A DNA stretch of 64,000 nucleotides from VAYN01 sp963702075 (GCA_963702075.1 OY969703.1:2666001-2730000); one strand, 5' to 3'. Shown: positions 1 through 9,251, numbered from the stretch's first letter. A program made the numbers and translations. Notes: generated by a model not told the origin, from the sequence alone.

Positions 1-293
1 GCTACGCGCGTGAACCACGACAGGCGCTCGAAGATACGGCCGACGTTCTCCAGCCGGGGTGGCGCGAGCAGCTGACCCTCGAACGGTTCCTGCCACGGAT
101 GATCCCGGTCACGGCGATCGCCACGCCGGCGACCGGCGGGCTTGCCGGCCGGCCGGCGGTCGACCGCGGTGAGGGCCTCTACCTGGCTGGCGATTGGGTC
201 GGGCCCGAAGGCTGGCTGGTCGACGCGGCGATCGCCAGCGGAGCTGCCGCTGCGGCGGCGGCGCTGGAGAAGCCGGTGGCAGCGCTGGCATGA
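1..293 (+). CDS. FAD-dependent oxidoreductase, C-terminal end (partial)
   Basis: Only the last ~96 codons are in the window; the frame is open from base 3 and its start lies upstream. The tail contains GLYLAGDWVG followed by an alanine-rich ASGAAAAAA helix, the usual C-terminal FAD-binding end of flavin amine oxidase/phytoene desaturase-like oxidoreductases. The substrate cannot be told from this fragment. The stop overlaps the start of the ECF41 sigma factor by 4 bases (ATGA), so the two are probably translationally coupled. ECF41 sigma factors are known to be linked to oxidoreductase genes, which fits. Confidence 0.75.
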   Translation, partial: YAREPRQALEDTADVLQPGWREQLTLERFLPRMIPVTAIATPATGGLAGRPAVDRGEGLYLAGDWVGPEGWLVDAAIASGAAAAAAALEKPVAALA

Positions 294-1165
294 ACGCCGA
301 TGTTTTCGCTGCCTGCCGCCCTCGGCTGCTGGGCATCGCCTATGGCCTGCTCGGGGAGCTGACCGAGGCGGAAGACGTCGTCCAGGACGCTTGGCTGCGA
401 TGGGAGAAGGCCGACCGCAGCGCCGTCCGCAACGCCGAGCCGTTCCTGGTCACGGTGACGACGAGACTGGCGCTCGACAGGCTGCGCTCGGCGCGCGCCC
501 GCCGCGAGGTTTACGTCGGCCCATGGCTGCCCGAGCCGTTGGTCACCGACCCCGAGACGCCGGAGTCGAAGGCGATCGAGGCCGAGCGGTTGAGCCTGGC
601 ACTGCTCGGCGCGCTCGAGCGGCTGAACCCGGTCGAGCGCGCGGTCCTCGTCCTGCGCGATGTCTTCGACCTCGAGTACGCCGAGATCGCCGACATCCTC
701 GAGAAGACGCCCGCCAACGTCAGGCAGATCGCTAAGCGCGCCCGCGAGCACGCCGGTGACCCGACCCGCCGCCGGCCAGTCGGCGAGGAGGAACGGCAGA
801 GGCTCGCAACCGCGTTCCTCGCAGCATCGATCTCCGGCGACGTCGAGGAGATCCGCGCTTTGCTCGCCGCCGACGCAATCATGTACACGGATGGCGGCGG
901 GGTGGTCACCGCAGCCCGCAAGCCGATCTACGGCAGCGACAAGATCGCCCGCTTCATGGTCGGCGTCCAGCGCAAGTCCCACTTCCCCGACGATCCCGTC
1001 TACACGCCGGTCCTGGTCAACGGCGATCCCGGCGTCCGCATGGACAGCGAAACCGACGGCTTCCTCAGCATCATCGCGATCGAGGTCGCCGAGGGCACCG
1101 TCCAGGGGATTCGCTTCTTCAACAATCCGGAGCGGTTTCCGGTCGATTTTCCCAGCCGGACCTAG
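290..1165 (+). CDS. ECF41-group RNA polymerase sigma factor (SigJ-like)
   Basis: A 291-aa sigma factor. Region sigma-2 covers about residues 9-70 (EDVVQDAWLRW at 28-38) and sigma-4 about 105-155. Between them is WLPEPL at 79-84, and after them a SnoaL-like C-terminal extension with DGGG at 201-204 and NPERF at 279-283. These three motifs mark the ECF41 group, whose fused C-terminal domain modulates activity in place of a classical anti-sigma factor (family knowledge). The ATG at 290 is chosen because it overlaps the stop of the upstream oxidoreductase (ATGA) and gives the normal family length; an upstream in-frame start at 194 would add about 32 non-homologous residues. Confidence 0.9.
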   Translation: MNADVFAACRPRLLGIAYGLLGELTEAEDVVQDAWLRWEKADRSAVRNAEPFLVTVTTRLALDRLRSARARREVYVGPWLPEPLVTDPETPESKAIEAERLSLALLGALERLNPVERAVLVLRDVFDLEYAEIADILEKTPANVRQIAKRAREHAGDPTRRRPVGEEERQRLATAFLAASISGDVEEIRALLAADAIMYTDGGGVVTAARKPIYGSDKIARFMVGVQRKSHFPDDPVYTPVLVNGDPGVRMDSETDGFLSIIAIEVAEGTVQGIRFFNNPERFPVDFPSRT

Positions 1166-1204
1166 ACACACATTTGAAATATCTGTTCGACAGCCGCTTG
1201 CGGA

Positions 1205-1231
1205 CTGTCACAGTATGTGTGACTCTGACAG
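1205..1231. promoter_or_regulatory. Overlapping inverted repeats upstream of the AT-hook gene
   Basis: CTGTCA (1205-1210) pairs with TGACAG (1226-1231), and GTCACA (1207-1212) pairs with TGTGAC (1218-1223). They lie in the AT-rich gap before the gene at 1277, where a promoter is expected. An operator role is inference. Confidence 0.35.
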
Positions 1232-1276
1232 ACTCTCCTTCAGGGTAGATTTGAACTTTGGATGGAAAGGAACTAG

Positions 1277-1681
1277 ATGCCCCCCGCTAACGTTTTTGAC
1301 GAGGCCCGTGACGCCCTTGAGAGGTCAGTCCGTGAGCTTCGTGAGCAGCTGAGCCAAGCCGAGGAAGCCCTCGAGAAGCTCGGTGGCAAAGTCACCCGCC
1401 GCGCCCCCGGTCGCCGCGGGCCCGGCCGCCCCAAAGGCAGCACCAACAAAACCACCAGTGGCAGTGGCACCACCGCTCCGCGCCGGCGCCGCAAACGGCG
1501 AGGCGGCACCCGTGCCGATCAGGCCGTAAGCCTGATCGAGAGTCAGCCCGGGATCAGCGCCTCGGACGTCGCCAAAACGATGAAAATCAAGCCAAATTAT
1601 CTGTACCGCGTGCTCGGCGACCTCGAGAAAGAGGGTCGCGTGAAAAAGAACGGTCGCCAGTACTACCCAGCTGGCGGTTGA
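1277..1681 (+). CDS. Small nucleoid-like protein: coiled coil, AT-hook, winged helix
   Basis: A 134-aa basic protein in three parts. Residues 5-38 are a charged heptad-like helix. Residues 42-77 are a basic linker with an AT-hook core GRRGPGRPKGS (45-55) and an RRRRKRR cluster. Residues 80-131 are a winged-helix-like domain (GISASDVAKTMKI, then YLYRVLGDLEKEGRVKK). The design suggests a DNA-binding, perhaps chromosome-organising regulator. No exact family is recognised. An AGGAA-type ribosome site precedes the ATG and a strong terminator follows, so it is probably transcribed alone. Confidence 0.8.
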   Translation: MPPANVFDEARDALERSVRELREQLSQAEEALEKLGGKVTRRAPGRRGPGRPKGSTNKTTSGSGTTAPRRRRKRRGGTRADQAVSLIESQPGISASDVAKTMKIKPNYLYRVLGDLEKEGRVKKNGRQYYPAGG

Positions 1682-1716
1682 TCGGTACCCACCGTTACTG
1701 CAGGCGGTTGCAGCAA

Positions 1717-1748
1717 AAAAAGAGGCCGGCATCTGCCGGCCTCTTTTT
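1717..1748. terminator. Bidirectional rho-independent terminator
   Basis: A perfect 14-bp stem (AAAAAGAGGCCGGC, loop ATCT, mirror arm) with A-tract on one side and T-tract on the other. It sits between the AT-hook gene (+) and mdh (-), which converge here, so it can serve both. Confidence 0.92.
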
Positions 1749-1767
1749 CTAGGTGCAGGTGACGCGC

Positions 1768-2754
1768 TTAGATCAGCCCGAGCTGGCTGACCGCGTCCCG
1801 CTCCTCCTGCAGCTCCATCACGCTGCGGTCGATCCGCTCGCGGGAGAAGTCCGGAACGTCGAGGCCCTGGACGATGCTCCACTCGCCGCCGCTGCAGGTG
1901 CAGGGCATGCCGCAGACGATCCCCTCACCGATCCCGTAGGAACCGTCGGCGGGAACACCCATCGAGACCCAGTCGCCGTCGGGGGTGCCGAGCACCCAGT
2001 CGTGGACGTGGTCGATAGCGGCATTCGCTGCCGAGGCGGCACTGGAGGCGCCGCGGGCGTCGATGATCTCGGCCCCGCGTTTTGCCACCCGGGGGATGTA
2101 CTCGTCGGCGATCCAAGCTTCGTCGTCGACGGCGTCCCAGGCGCTGGCGCCCTCGACCTTGGCGTTGACGAGGTCGGGGTACTGGGTGGCCGAGTGATTG
2201 CCCCAGCTGGTCATGTTGCCGACCGCCGTCACTGGCTTGCCGAGCTTGTTGGCAACCTGCGAGATCGCCCGGTTGTGATCGAGGCGCATCATCGCGGTGA
2301 ACCGCTCGCGGGGAACGTCGGGCGCGTTCGACATCGCGATCAGGCAGTTGGTGTTGGCCGGGTTGCCGACCACCAGCACCTTGACGTCATCGGCCGCGCC
2401 GGCGTTGATCGCTTCGCCCTGGGGCTTGAAGATGCCGCCGTTGGCCTCGAGCAGGTCGGAGCGTTCCATGCCCGGCCCGCGCGGGCGAGCGCCGACGAGG
2501 AGACCGACATTGGCGCCCTCGAAAGCCTGCTTGGGATCGTCGCTGATGTCGATCCGCTGCAACAGCGGGAAGGCACAGTCGTCGAGCTCCATCGCCGTGC
2601 CCTCGGCGGCTTTGATCGCCTGCGGGATCTCCAGCAGGCTCAGCTCGACCGGCGTGTCGGGGCCGAGCATCTGGCCGCTGGCGATGCGGAACAGGAGCGC
2701 GTAGCCGATCTGGCCGGCAGCGCCGGTAACGGTGACCTTGACGGGGGTGCTCAC
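1768..2754 (-). CDS. mdh: Malate dehydrogenase
   Basis: A 328-aa NAD-dependent malate dehydrogenase converting malate to oxaloacetate in the TCA cycle. The Rossmann motif GAAGQIG is at 11-17. The substrate-loop arginines are in ARPRGPGMER (about 89-98), NPANTN is at 131-136, LDHNRA at 158-163, and the catalytic histidine is in WGNHSATQYPD (His187). The length is that of the cytosolic-MDH-like bacterial group. The start is GTG at 2754, seven bases after a GAGGAG ribosome site. It lies 35 bp downstream of icd on the same strand, forming an icd-mdh operon, and ends at a shared bidirectional terminator. Confidence 0.96.
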   Translation of the reverse strand: MSTPVKVTVTGAAGQIGYALLFRIASGQMLGPDTPVELSLLEIPQAIKAAEGTAMELDDCAFPLLQRIDISDDPKQAFEGANVGLLVGARPRGPGMERSDLLEANGGIFKPQGEAINAGAADDVKVLVVGNPANTNCLIAMSNAPDVPRERFTAMMRLDHNRAISQVANKLGKPVTAVGNMTSWGNHSATQYPDLVNAKVEGASAWDAVDDEAWIADEYIPRVAKRGAEIIDARGASSAASAANAAIDHVHDWVLGTPDGDWVSMGVPADGSYGIGEGIVCGMPCTCSGGEWSIVQGLDVPDFSRERIDRSVMELQEERDAVSQLGLI

Positions 2755-2789
2755 TAAATACTCTCCTCGGAGTTGGGTTTCGAAGATCT

Positions 2790-4004
2790 CTAGGCCATCG
2801 CACGCTGGAGGTTCTCGTCGATCGAAGCGAGGAACTCCTGCGTGGTCTGGTACTCCTGGCCGCCGCCCACAAGCAGCGCCAGGTCTTTCGTCATCTTGCC
2901 GCTTTCGACCGTCTCGATGCAGACGCGCTCGAGCGTCTCGGCGAACCGCGAGACCTCGGGCGTGTCGTCCATGCGGCCGCGGGCGCTGAGCCCGCGCGTC
3001 CAGGCGAAGATCGAGGCGATCGGGTTGGTGGAAGTCGGGTTGCCCTGCTGGTGCTGGCGGTAGTGGCGGGTGACGGTGCCGTGGGCGGCCTCGGCCTCGG
3101 CCGTCTTGCCGTCGGCGCTCATCAACACGCTCGTCATCAGCCCCAGCGAGCCGAACCCCTGGGCGACGGTGTCGGACTGGACGTCGCCGTCGTAGTTTTT
3201 GCAGGCCCACACGTAGCCGCCCTCCCACTTCAGCGCGGCGGCGACCATGTCGTCGATCAGGCGGTGTTCGTAGGTGAGGCCGGCGGCCTCGAAGTCAGCT
3301 TTGAACTCGGCCTCGTAGACCTCGGCGAAAAGGTCCTTGAAGCGGCCGTCGTAGCGCTTGAGGATCGTGTTCTTGGTCGACATGTAGACCGGGAAGCCGC
3401 GATCGAGGCCGTAGCGCATCGAAGCCCGGGCAAACTCCCGGATCGACTCGTCGAGGTTGTACATCGCCATCGCGATGCCGCCGCCGGGAAAGTCGTAGAC
3501 GTCGAGCTCGACCGGCTCAGAGCCGTCCTTGGGCGTATAGGTAAGGGTCAGCGTCCCCTCGCCTGGCACCACCAGGTCGGTCGCCCGGTACTGGTCGCCG
3601 AAGGCGTGGCGGCCGATCACGATCGGCTTCGTCCACCCCGGCACCAGCCGCGGGACGTTCGCGATCACGATCGGCTCGCGGAAGATGACGCCGCCGAGGA
3701 TGTTGCGGATCGTCCCGTTCGGCGAGCGGTACATCTCCTTCAGGCTGAACTCCTCGACCCGCGCCTCGTCGGGGGTGATCGTCGCGCACTTGACGCCGAC
3801 GCCGTGGCGTTTGATCGCCTCGGCGGCGTCGACCGTGATCCGGTCTTCGGTCGCGTCGCGACTCTCGATCCCGAGGTCGTAGTACTCGAGCTCGACATCG
3901 AGGTAGGGGAGGATCAGCTGCTCTTTGATGAACGACCAGATGATCCGGGTCATCTCGTCGCCGTCGAGCTCGACGACCGGGTTCTGGACCTTGATCTTGG
4001 CCAC
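2790..4004 (-). CDS. icd: NADP-dependent isocitrate dehydrogenase
   Basis: A 404-aa protein of the homodimeric type resembling eukaryotic IDH1/2 and many actinobacterial enzymes, not the E. coli type. Visible family signatures are DGDEMTRIIW near the N-terminus, RSPNGTIRNILGG (substrate binding), the MSTKNTILKRYDGRFKD block, and WACKNYDGDVQSD with the metal-binding aspartates. It oxidises isocitrate to 2-oxoglutarate. The start is taken as GTG at 4004 (V-A-K-I-K-V), which gives the family length. Reading upstream would add a non-homologous extension into the divergent aidB promoter region. Confidence 0.95.
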   Translation of the reverse strand: MAKIKVQNPVVELDGDEMTRIIWSFIKEQLILPYLDVELEYYDLGIESRDATEDRITVDAAEAIKRHGVGVKCATITPDEARVEEFSLKEMYRSPNGTIRNILGGVIFREPIVIANVPRLVPGWTKPIVIGRHAFGDQYRATDLVVPGEGTLTLTYTPKDGSEPVELDVYDFPGGGIAMAMYNLDESIREFARASMRYGLDRGFPVYMSTKNTILKRYDGRFKDLFAEVYEAEFKADFEAAGLTYEHRLIDDMVAAALKWEGGYVWACKNYDGDVQSDTVAQGFGSLGLMTSVLMSADGKTAEAEAAHGTVTRHYRQHQQGNPTSTNPIASIFAWTRGLSARGRMDDTPEVSRFAETLERVCIETVESGKMTKDLALLVGGGQEYQTTQEFLASIDENLQRAMA

Positions 4005-4081
4005 GAAGGGCGATGCTATCTGCCTGCCGTCGCCACCGTGCCCTGGCTGAGCGGCCAAGGTCGTGCCAGAATCCGCAGGCG

Positions 4082-5752
4082 ATGGCAACGATCGAACGCC
4101 CCGGCATCGGAACCCACGAGGTGGCGAACCAGCCGCCGCCACTCGTCGACTACAACGTCTACGCGGCGGACCGCGTCCTGGTCGAGGCGGTCAAGCGCGA
4201 GGGTGCAGATTGGGACGAGGCGCGGATCTCCGCCGTTGGCGAGATCGCCGGCAGCGAGCACGCACAGGCGCTCGGGGTGCAGGCGAACGAGAACCCGCCG
4301 CGGCTGAAGACCCACGATCGCTACGGCAATCGCGTCGACACCGTCGACTTCCATCCCGCCTGGCACGAGCTGATGGCACTCGCGGTCGAGCACGAACTGC
4401 ACTGCTCCCCCTGGAAGGACCCGCGACCCGGCGCCCACGTCGCCCGCGGCGCCGCCTTCATGTGCTTCTCGCAGGCCGAGGCGGGGGTCGGCTGCCCGAC
4501 CTCGATGACCTACTCGGTGATCCCGGCGCTGCGCACGCAGCCCGAGTTGGCGGCCGAGTGGGAGCCGCGCTTTCTCTCCCCGACCTACGACCCGGCCAAC
4601 GCGCCGGCGCCACAGAAGGCCGGTGCGCTGGCGGGAATGGGGATGACGGAGAAGCAGGGCGGCACCGACGTCCGCGCCAACACCACCATCGCCCGCCCGG
4701 TGAACGGCGGCGGCCCCGGCGCCGAGTACGAGCTGAGCGGCCACAAGTGGTTCATGTCGGCGCCGCAGTGCGACGCCTTCCTCGTTCTCGCCCAGGCCGA
4801 CGGCGGCATCTCCTGCTTCCTCTTCCCGCGCTGGACGCCCGACGGCGCCCGCAACCGCTTCCGCCTGCAGCGGCTGAAGGACAAGCTCGGCAACCGCTCC
4901 AACGCCTCCAGCGAGGTCGAGTTCGACTCCGCCTCCGCCTGGCTCGTAGGCGAGGAGGGCGCCGGGGTGCGGACGATCATCGAGATGGTCAACCACACCC
5001 GCCTCGACTGCGTCCTCGGCGCCACCACCGGGATGCGGGTCGGTGTCGCGCAGGCGATCCACCACACCACCCACCGCTCGGTCTTCGGCCGCGAGCTGGT
5101 CGAGCAGCCGCTGATGCGCAACGTCCTCGCCGACCTGGCGATCGAGTCGGAGGCGGCGACGATCGGAGCGCTGCGCCTCGCCCGCGCCTACGACGAAGCG
5201 ATCGCCGGCGACGAGGAGGCTCAGAACTTCAAGCGCGTCGCCAACGCCGTCCTCAAGTACTGGGTCTGCAAGCGCGCGGTGGTCCACGCCGGCGAGGCGC
5301 TCGAGTGCCTCGGCGGCAACGGCTTCGTCGAGGAGTCGGGGATGCCGCGCCTCTTCCGCGAGAGCCCGCTCAACTCGATCTGGGAGGGCTCGGGCAACGT
5401 CCAATGCCTCGATGTCCTCCGCGCCATGGTCAAGTCACCGGCCGCGCTCGAGGCCTTCTTCGCCGAGGTCCAGGAGGGCGCCGTAGCCGAGCCCCGCCTC
5501 GCCGCCTTCGCCACCGAGCTCCGCGACGAGCTTCCCGGCGACCTGGAGACGATCGAGTCCCGCGCCCGCCGCCTCGTCGAGAAGATGGCCCTAGCCCTCC
5601 AGGGCTCCCTCCTCGTCCGCTACGGCGACGAAGCAACCGCCGACGCCTTCTGCGCCTCCCGCCTCTCCGGCGACTGGGGCCAAGCCTTCGGCACCCTCCC
5701 GGCAGGCACCGATTTCGGCCGGATCATCGAGCGGCACTCACCGGTCAGCTAG
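4082..5752 (+). CDS. aidB: AidB-like acyl-CoA dehydrogenase
   Basis: A 556-aa flavoprotein. GMGMTEKQGGTDVRANTT and the C-terminal GGNGFVEESGMPRLFRES...IWEGSGN are signature blocks of the AidB subgroup of acyl-CoA dehydrogenases. These are longer than ordinary acyl-CoA dehydrogenases and carry an extra C-terminal domain. In E. coli AidB belongs to the adaptive response to alkylating agents and binds DNA; whether that holds here is unknown. The ATG at 4082 is used because upstream residues are not family-like. It is divergent from icd, 77 bp apart, so the two share a promoter region. Confidence 0.9.
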   Translation: MATIERPGIGTHEVANQPPPLVDYNVYAADRVLVEAVKREGADWDEARISAVGEIAGSEHAQALGVQANENPPRLKTHDRYGNRVDTVDFHPAWHELMALAVEHELHCSPWKDPRPGAHVARGAAFMCFSQAEAGVGCPTSMTYSVIPALRTQPELAAEWEPRFLSPTYDPANAPAPQKAGALAGMGMTEKQGGTDVRANTTIARPVNGGGPGAEYELSGHKWFMSAPQCDAFLVLAQADGGISCFLFPRWTPDGARNRFRLQRLKDKLGNRSNASSEVEFDSASAWLVGEEGAGVRTIIEMVNHTRLDCVLGATTGMRVGVAQAIHHTTHRSVFGRELVEQPLMRNVLADLAIESEAATIGALRLARAYDEAIAGDEEAQNFKRVANAVLKYWVCKRAVVHAGEALECLGGNGFVEESGMPRLFRESPLNSIWEGSGNVQCLDVLRAMVKSPAALEAFFAEVQEGAVAEPRLAAFATELRDELPGDLETIESRARRLVEKMALALQGSLLVRYGDEATADAFCASRLSGDWGQAFGTLPAGTDFGRIIERHSPVS

Positions 5753-5770
5753 CAAGATCAGAGCCGCCGA

Positions 5771-6728
5771 GTGCCCGCCGAGCGCTCCTCTACCTACGTC
5801 GGAATCGGGTTCACCCTGAGCACCGCTGCGGCCGCCGGCCTTGGAGCGCCTGATGTCGTTTGGATTGCAGCGGGAGGCCTAGGAGCGCTGTCCTTCGCCG
5901 CTGCGCTGCTGCTGCACGGACAGAAGTCCGATGGGGATGGGGGTTCTGCCGAGAAAGCCGCAGCCGAACAGGCAGCGTTCGATTTTGTCCGATCGCAATC
6001 TCGAGACAACGGCTCGGCGCAACAGCGCCAAATCGCTGTGATGACCGCAATTGGTATTGCCGTCGTGGCAGGAGTCGTGGCGCTGGCGGTCACCCACCTT
6101 GACCTGTTTCAGGCCGACAGCGAAGCGGTCATCGTCTGTGTCGACTCGAGCGCATCGACTAACCACGTGCGGGTCAGTTATTTGCCAGACCTATTTAAGG
6201 TGGCCCACCAAGCGGCGACCCAGAGTGAGGACTTCTACGCCGATGATTGCGGAGTCAATGCAACTGGCAGGGTCGATTGGGCGGTTCGAAAGAAATTCGG
6301 TGCTTCCCGTGGGGGTGTTCAGATCCCCACTCCCGTGCTTCTCGAGGCTGAAAAAATCCTGCCGCCGTTGGAAGCTAGTCAAGAGCCATTCGAAGGACCG
6401 GGGGATGCCGCTGGGGGAAGTACTCGCGGTGATGGCGCGTCAATGTGAACAGGCAAGCGGAGAGTGCACCGTCTATCTGTTCACGAACTGCGAATGGGCA
6501 GACGCCGCGCTCAGCCTCCAAGACGGCATTAGCCGTAGCGAGCGCAGCAGCTACCTCAAGGTATATCTCCCCCAGCTGGAGGGACTAAACGGCAGCTTGG
6601 TCAACTTCGTGGGGGTGGGATATGGGAGCTCGATGGGTGCTGTGCGACTCGGCGAAGCGCACGAAATCGCCCGAGAACTCGTCGAGGGCGCAGGTGGAAA
6701 GATGGGGGTCTGGACGACGCGTCTTTAG
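5771..6728 (+). pseudogene. Membrane protein with VWA-like motif, apparently frameshifted
   Basis: The first frame (GTG 5771 to stop 6448) encodes two N-terminal transmembrane segments (about 8-50), a charged loop, a third (about 88-110), and then IVCVDSSAST, a DxSxS metal-binding (MIDAS-like) motif at 125-129. From about 6405 coding character moves to the +1 frame and runs to 6728 (VMARQCEQASGECTVYLFTNCEWAD and on). The switch lies at a run of five G (6400-6404), and an ATG in the second frame follows immediately at 6405. Explanations are a real frameshift, a sequencing error in the G-run, slippage, or two polypeptides. Codon usage is less GC-rich than in neighbours, suggesting transfer. No specific function is assigned. 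Confidence 0.6.
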
Positions 6729-7894
6729 CGTCCGGCGGTTGAGTCCCGCAGCGCCCGGCCCACCTGCTCGACCGTGACTACGCCGCTGAGGCGGCCTTCG
6801 GCGTCTACTGCCATCAGGGCGCCGAGGCGGCGGAGGTTCTGGTTGGCGAGTAGGGAGTCGAGGGGGGTGTCGTCGCGGACGAAGAGGCCGATGTCGTGGT
6901 CGACCAGGTCGGAGACGTTGGAGCCGGCGCGCTCGAACTCGGGCACCTCGTCGGCCTTGTCGCGCATGACCAGGCCGAGGAAGCGGTGGGCGGTGTCGAC
7001 AACCGGGAACCAGGGCCAGCGGTAGCGGAGGAAGTACTCGTCGAGGGCCTGCTCGACGCTGAGCTCGCCGGGGATCGTCACCGGCTCGCGGTCCATCACG
7101 TCAGCGACGCGAACGTCGCCGATGCGGCTGCTGATCGCGGTCTGCATCGCCGCCCCGCGGGCGGAGCCGTTGATCACCATCCCGATCAGGATCAGCCAGA
7201 CCGCGCCGAACGCGGTCATCACCGCCCCGGTGGCGAGCATGACGAGGCCGGCGCCGATGAAGAAGTAACCGAAGAGGCGGCCGAGGTTGGCGGCGAAACG
7301 GGTCGCGGCGGTGCGGTCGCCGCTGCGCCACCAGGAGATCGCACGGGCGACGCGGCCGCCGTCCATCGGGTAGGCGGGCAGCAGGTTGAAGACGAGGACG
7401 AGGGCGTTGATCGTCACCAGCCAGGCGATCAACGCCATCAGGGGGGAGACGTCGGAGCGAGTTTCTTGGATCGCCGCCTCCCGGAAGTCGGTCCAGCCGG
7501 AGGCGAGCATCCCGACGAGCGTGAGCACGACGACGATCGCAAAGGTCACCGCCGGCCCGGCCAGCGCCACCTTCAGTTCGGTGCCGGGGGAGTCGGCTTC
7601 GCGGTCCATTCGCGCCATCCCGCCGAAGATCCAGAGCTGGATCCCGGAGATGCCGATCCCGTTGCGCCGCGCCGCCACCGCGTGCCCGAACTCGTGCAGG
7701 AGGATCGAGCCGAAGAAGCCGATCGCGCTCAAGATGCCGAAGAGGAACGGCGTCGTCCCGCCTTCGTCGAGCAGCCCTTCGAAGAAGTTGGCCATATAGA
7801 GGATGACCAGGAAGAGAACGATGAACCAGGACCAGTCGACGCTGACTCTGATCCCGCGGAAGTGGAAGAGGGTGATCGACCCACCGCCGAGCAT
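6725..7894 (-). CDS. M50 site-2-type metalloprotease with CBS domains
   Basis: A 389-aa polytopic membrane zinc protease. The HEFGH zinc motif is at 67-71 in a hydrophobic segment and the second motif NLLPAYPMDGGR at 170-181 supplies the aspartate ligand. About six transmembrane helices precede a C-terminal pair of CBS domains (about 263-385), typical of the SpoIVFB/Rip3-like branch. CBS domains usually sense adenine nucleotides. The substrate is unknown; the family cleaves membrane-bound regulators. It converges on, and overlaps by 4 bases, the broken gene at 5771-6728, and is divergent from the M28 peptidase gene. Confidence 0.9.
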   Translation of the reverse strand: MLGGGSITLFHFRGIRVSVDWSWFIVLFLVILYMANFFEGLLDEGGTTPFLFGILSAIGFFGSILLHEFGHAVAARRNGIGISGIQLWIFGGMARMDREADSPGTELKVALAGPAVTFAIVVVLTLVGMLASGWTDFREAAIQETRSDVSPLMALIAWLVTINALVLVFNLLPAYPMDGGRVARAISWWRSGDRTAATRFAANLGRLFGYFFIGAGLVMLATGAVMTAFGAVWLILIGMVINGSARGAAMQTAISSRIGDVRVADVMDREPVTIPGELSVEQALDEYFLRYRWPWFPVVDTAHRFLGLVMRDKADEVPEFERAGSNVSDLVDHDIGLFVRDDTPLDSLLANQNLRRLGALMAVDAEGRLSGVVTVEQVGRALRDSTAGR

Positions 7895-7926
7895 GACCCC
7901 ATGGTATGCGGCTAGCGTCTTGGGCC

Positions 7927-9102
7927 ATGCCTGGCGAAGCTGATTGGCTGCGGGAGCGGCTCGAGGAACTCGAGCAGATCGAACGTCCGTCGGCTTCCGA
8001 GGGGGAGCGCCGCGCGGCCGAGTGGATAGTCCGGCAGTTCGCTGAGCTGGGGGCCGAGGCGCGGGTCGAGGCCGAGCCGGCTCACGGCACCTATTGGTGG
8101 CCGCTGGGGATCGGCGCTGCCCTCGGCACCGTCGGGGCCATCGCGGGGCTGCGCGGGCGTCGGCTCCTGGGCACCCTGCTCGGGACGGCGGGCGCTGCCT
8201 CCATTGCCGATGACTTCCCGCCCGGAAAGCGGCGGCTGCGCCGCCTCCTCCCCACCCGCACGACCTACAACGTCGTCTGCGAGCTCGGCGACCCGGACGC
8301 CGAGCGCACGGTGGTCCTCAGCGCCCACCACGACGCCGCCCACTCCGGCCTAGTCTTCCATCCGGCCCTGCCCGAAATGGCCGACCGGCTGGGGCTGCTG
8401 GATCGCACCGATACCAGCCCGCCGCTGATGGCGCCGGTGGTCGGCGGGCCCATGGCGACGGCGCTGGGGGCCGCCACCGGGAGCAGGCGGCTGACCAAGC
8501 TCGGCCTCCTCCTCGGCCTCGGCACGATCGCGGCGATGGCCGACATCGGCCGGCGCGACTCGGTTCCGGCGGCCAACGACAACGGGACCGCCGTCGTCGC
8601 CCTGTTAGCGCTTGCCCGCCGCTTCCTCGCCGAGCCTCCCGCCGGGATCCGCGTGATCTTGCTCTCGACCGGCTCGGAGGAGAGCTTCAGCGAGGGGATC
8701 AAAGCCTTCGGCGAGCGCCACTTCGAGGCATTGCCGAAGGACAGCACCTTCTTTCTCTGTCTGGAGACGCTCGGCGCGACCCATTTGCTGGCGCTGCAGG
8801 GCGAGGGCTTCTTGAAGATGCGCGACTACCCGCCCCGCGCGCTCGCCTTCGTCGAGGGGGTCGCCGAGGACCTCGACATCTGGCTCTACCCCAACCTCCG
8901 CACCTACAACGGCACCGACGCCCTCGAGCCCCGGGTAGCCGGCTACGAAACCGTCGCCCTCTGCAGCTGCACCGACCAAAAACAACCCGGCCGCTACCAC
9001 TGGCCCAACGACGTCGCAGCAAACGTCAACTTCGAAACCTTGGAGAGAGCCATCCATCTCTCCCAAGAGGCAGTCCGTCGCCTGAGCCACCACTGGCTGT
9101 AG
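7927..9102 (+). CDS. M28-family zinc peptidase, membrane-associated
   Basis: A 391-aa protein with an aminopeptidase-type M28 fold. Zinc-ligand motifs are in order: HHD (134-136), NDNGT (bridging aspartate), TGSEE (catalytic glutamate) and a late YHWPNDV histidine. Hydrophobic stretches at about 57-92 and in the middle of the domain suggest membrane association. The ATG at 7927 is preferred, but ATG 7906, seven codons upstream, is also possible. It is divergent from the M50 protease gene with a 32-bp gap. A perfect 26-bp inverted repeat starts three bases after its stop. Confidence 0.85.
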   Translation: MPGEADWLRERLEELEQIERPSASEGERRAAEWIVRQFAELGAEARVEAEPAHGTYWWPLGIGAALGTVGAIAGLRGRRLLGTLLGTAGAASIADDFPPGKRRLRRLLPTRTTYNVVCELGDPDAERTVVLSAHHDAAHSGLVFHPALPEMADRLGLLDRTDTSPPLMAPVVGGPMATALGAATGSRRLTKLGLLLGLGTIAAMADIGRRDSVPAANDNGTAVVALLALARRFLAEPPAGIRVILLSTGSEESFSEGIKAFGERHFEALPKDSTFFLCLETLGATHLLALQGEGFLKMRDYPPRALAFVEGVAEDLDIWLYPNLRTYNGTDALEPRVAGYETVALCSCTDQKQPGRYHWPNDVAANVNFETLERAIHLSQEAVRRLSHHWL

Positions 9103-9104
9103 AT

Positions 9105-9169
9105 GGAGGCGGGGGTGCCCCTCCCCGGACCCTCCCCGCTGTTGTCCGGGGAGGGGCACCCCCGCCTCC
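9105..9169. repeat. Long inverted repeat, CCTCCCCGCTGT-loop class
   Basis: Perfect 26-bp arms (9105-9130 and 9144-9169) around a 13-base loop CCTCCCCGCTGTT. It follows the stop of the M28 peptidase and precedes sdhA. There is no T-tract, so it is not a standard intrinsic terminator. The same 12-base loop core is found at 23051-23062 between entirely different 26-bp arms. Confidence 0.9.
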
Positions 9170-9251
9170 CCCCACCCGCCCAACGTGACGGATTACAAAG
9201 TGACGAATCCCGACTACGCACTCGGGCTTCTGCGCTATAGCATCCGCGCCC

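Noticed and set aside
4004..4142. N-terminal extension of isocitrate dehydrogenase
   Set aside because: The in-frame extension has no family similarity and runs across the aidB start; GTG at 4004 gives the normal length.
9105..9169. Ordinary intrinsic terminator of the M28 peptidase gene
   Set aside because: Stem is very strong but there is no T-tract on either side, and an element with the same loop lies inside a coding region at 23025.
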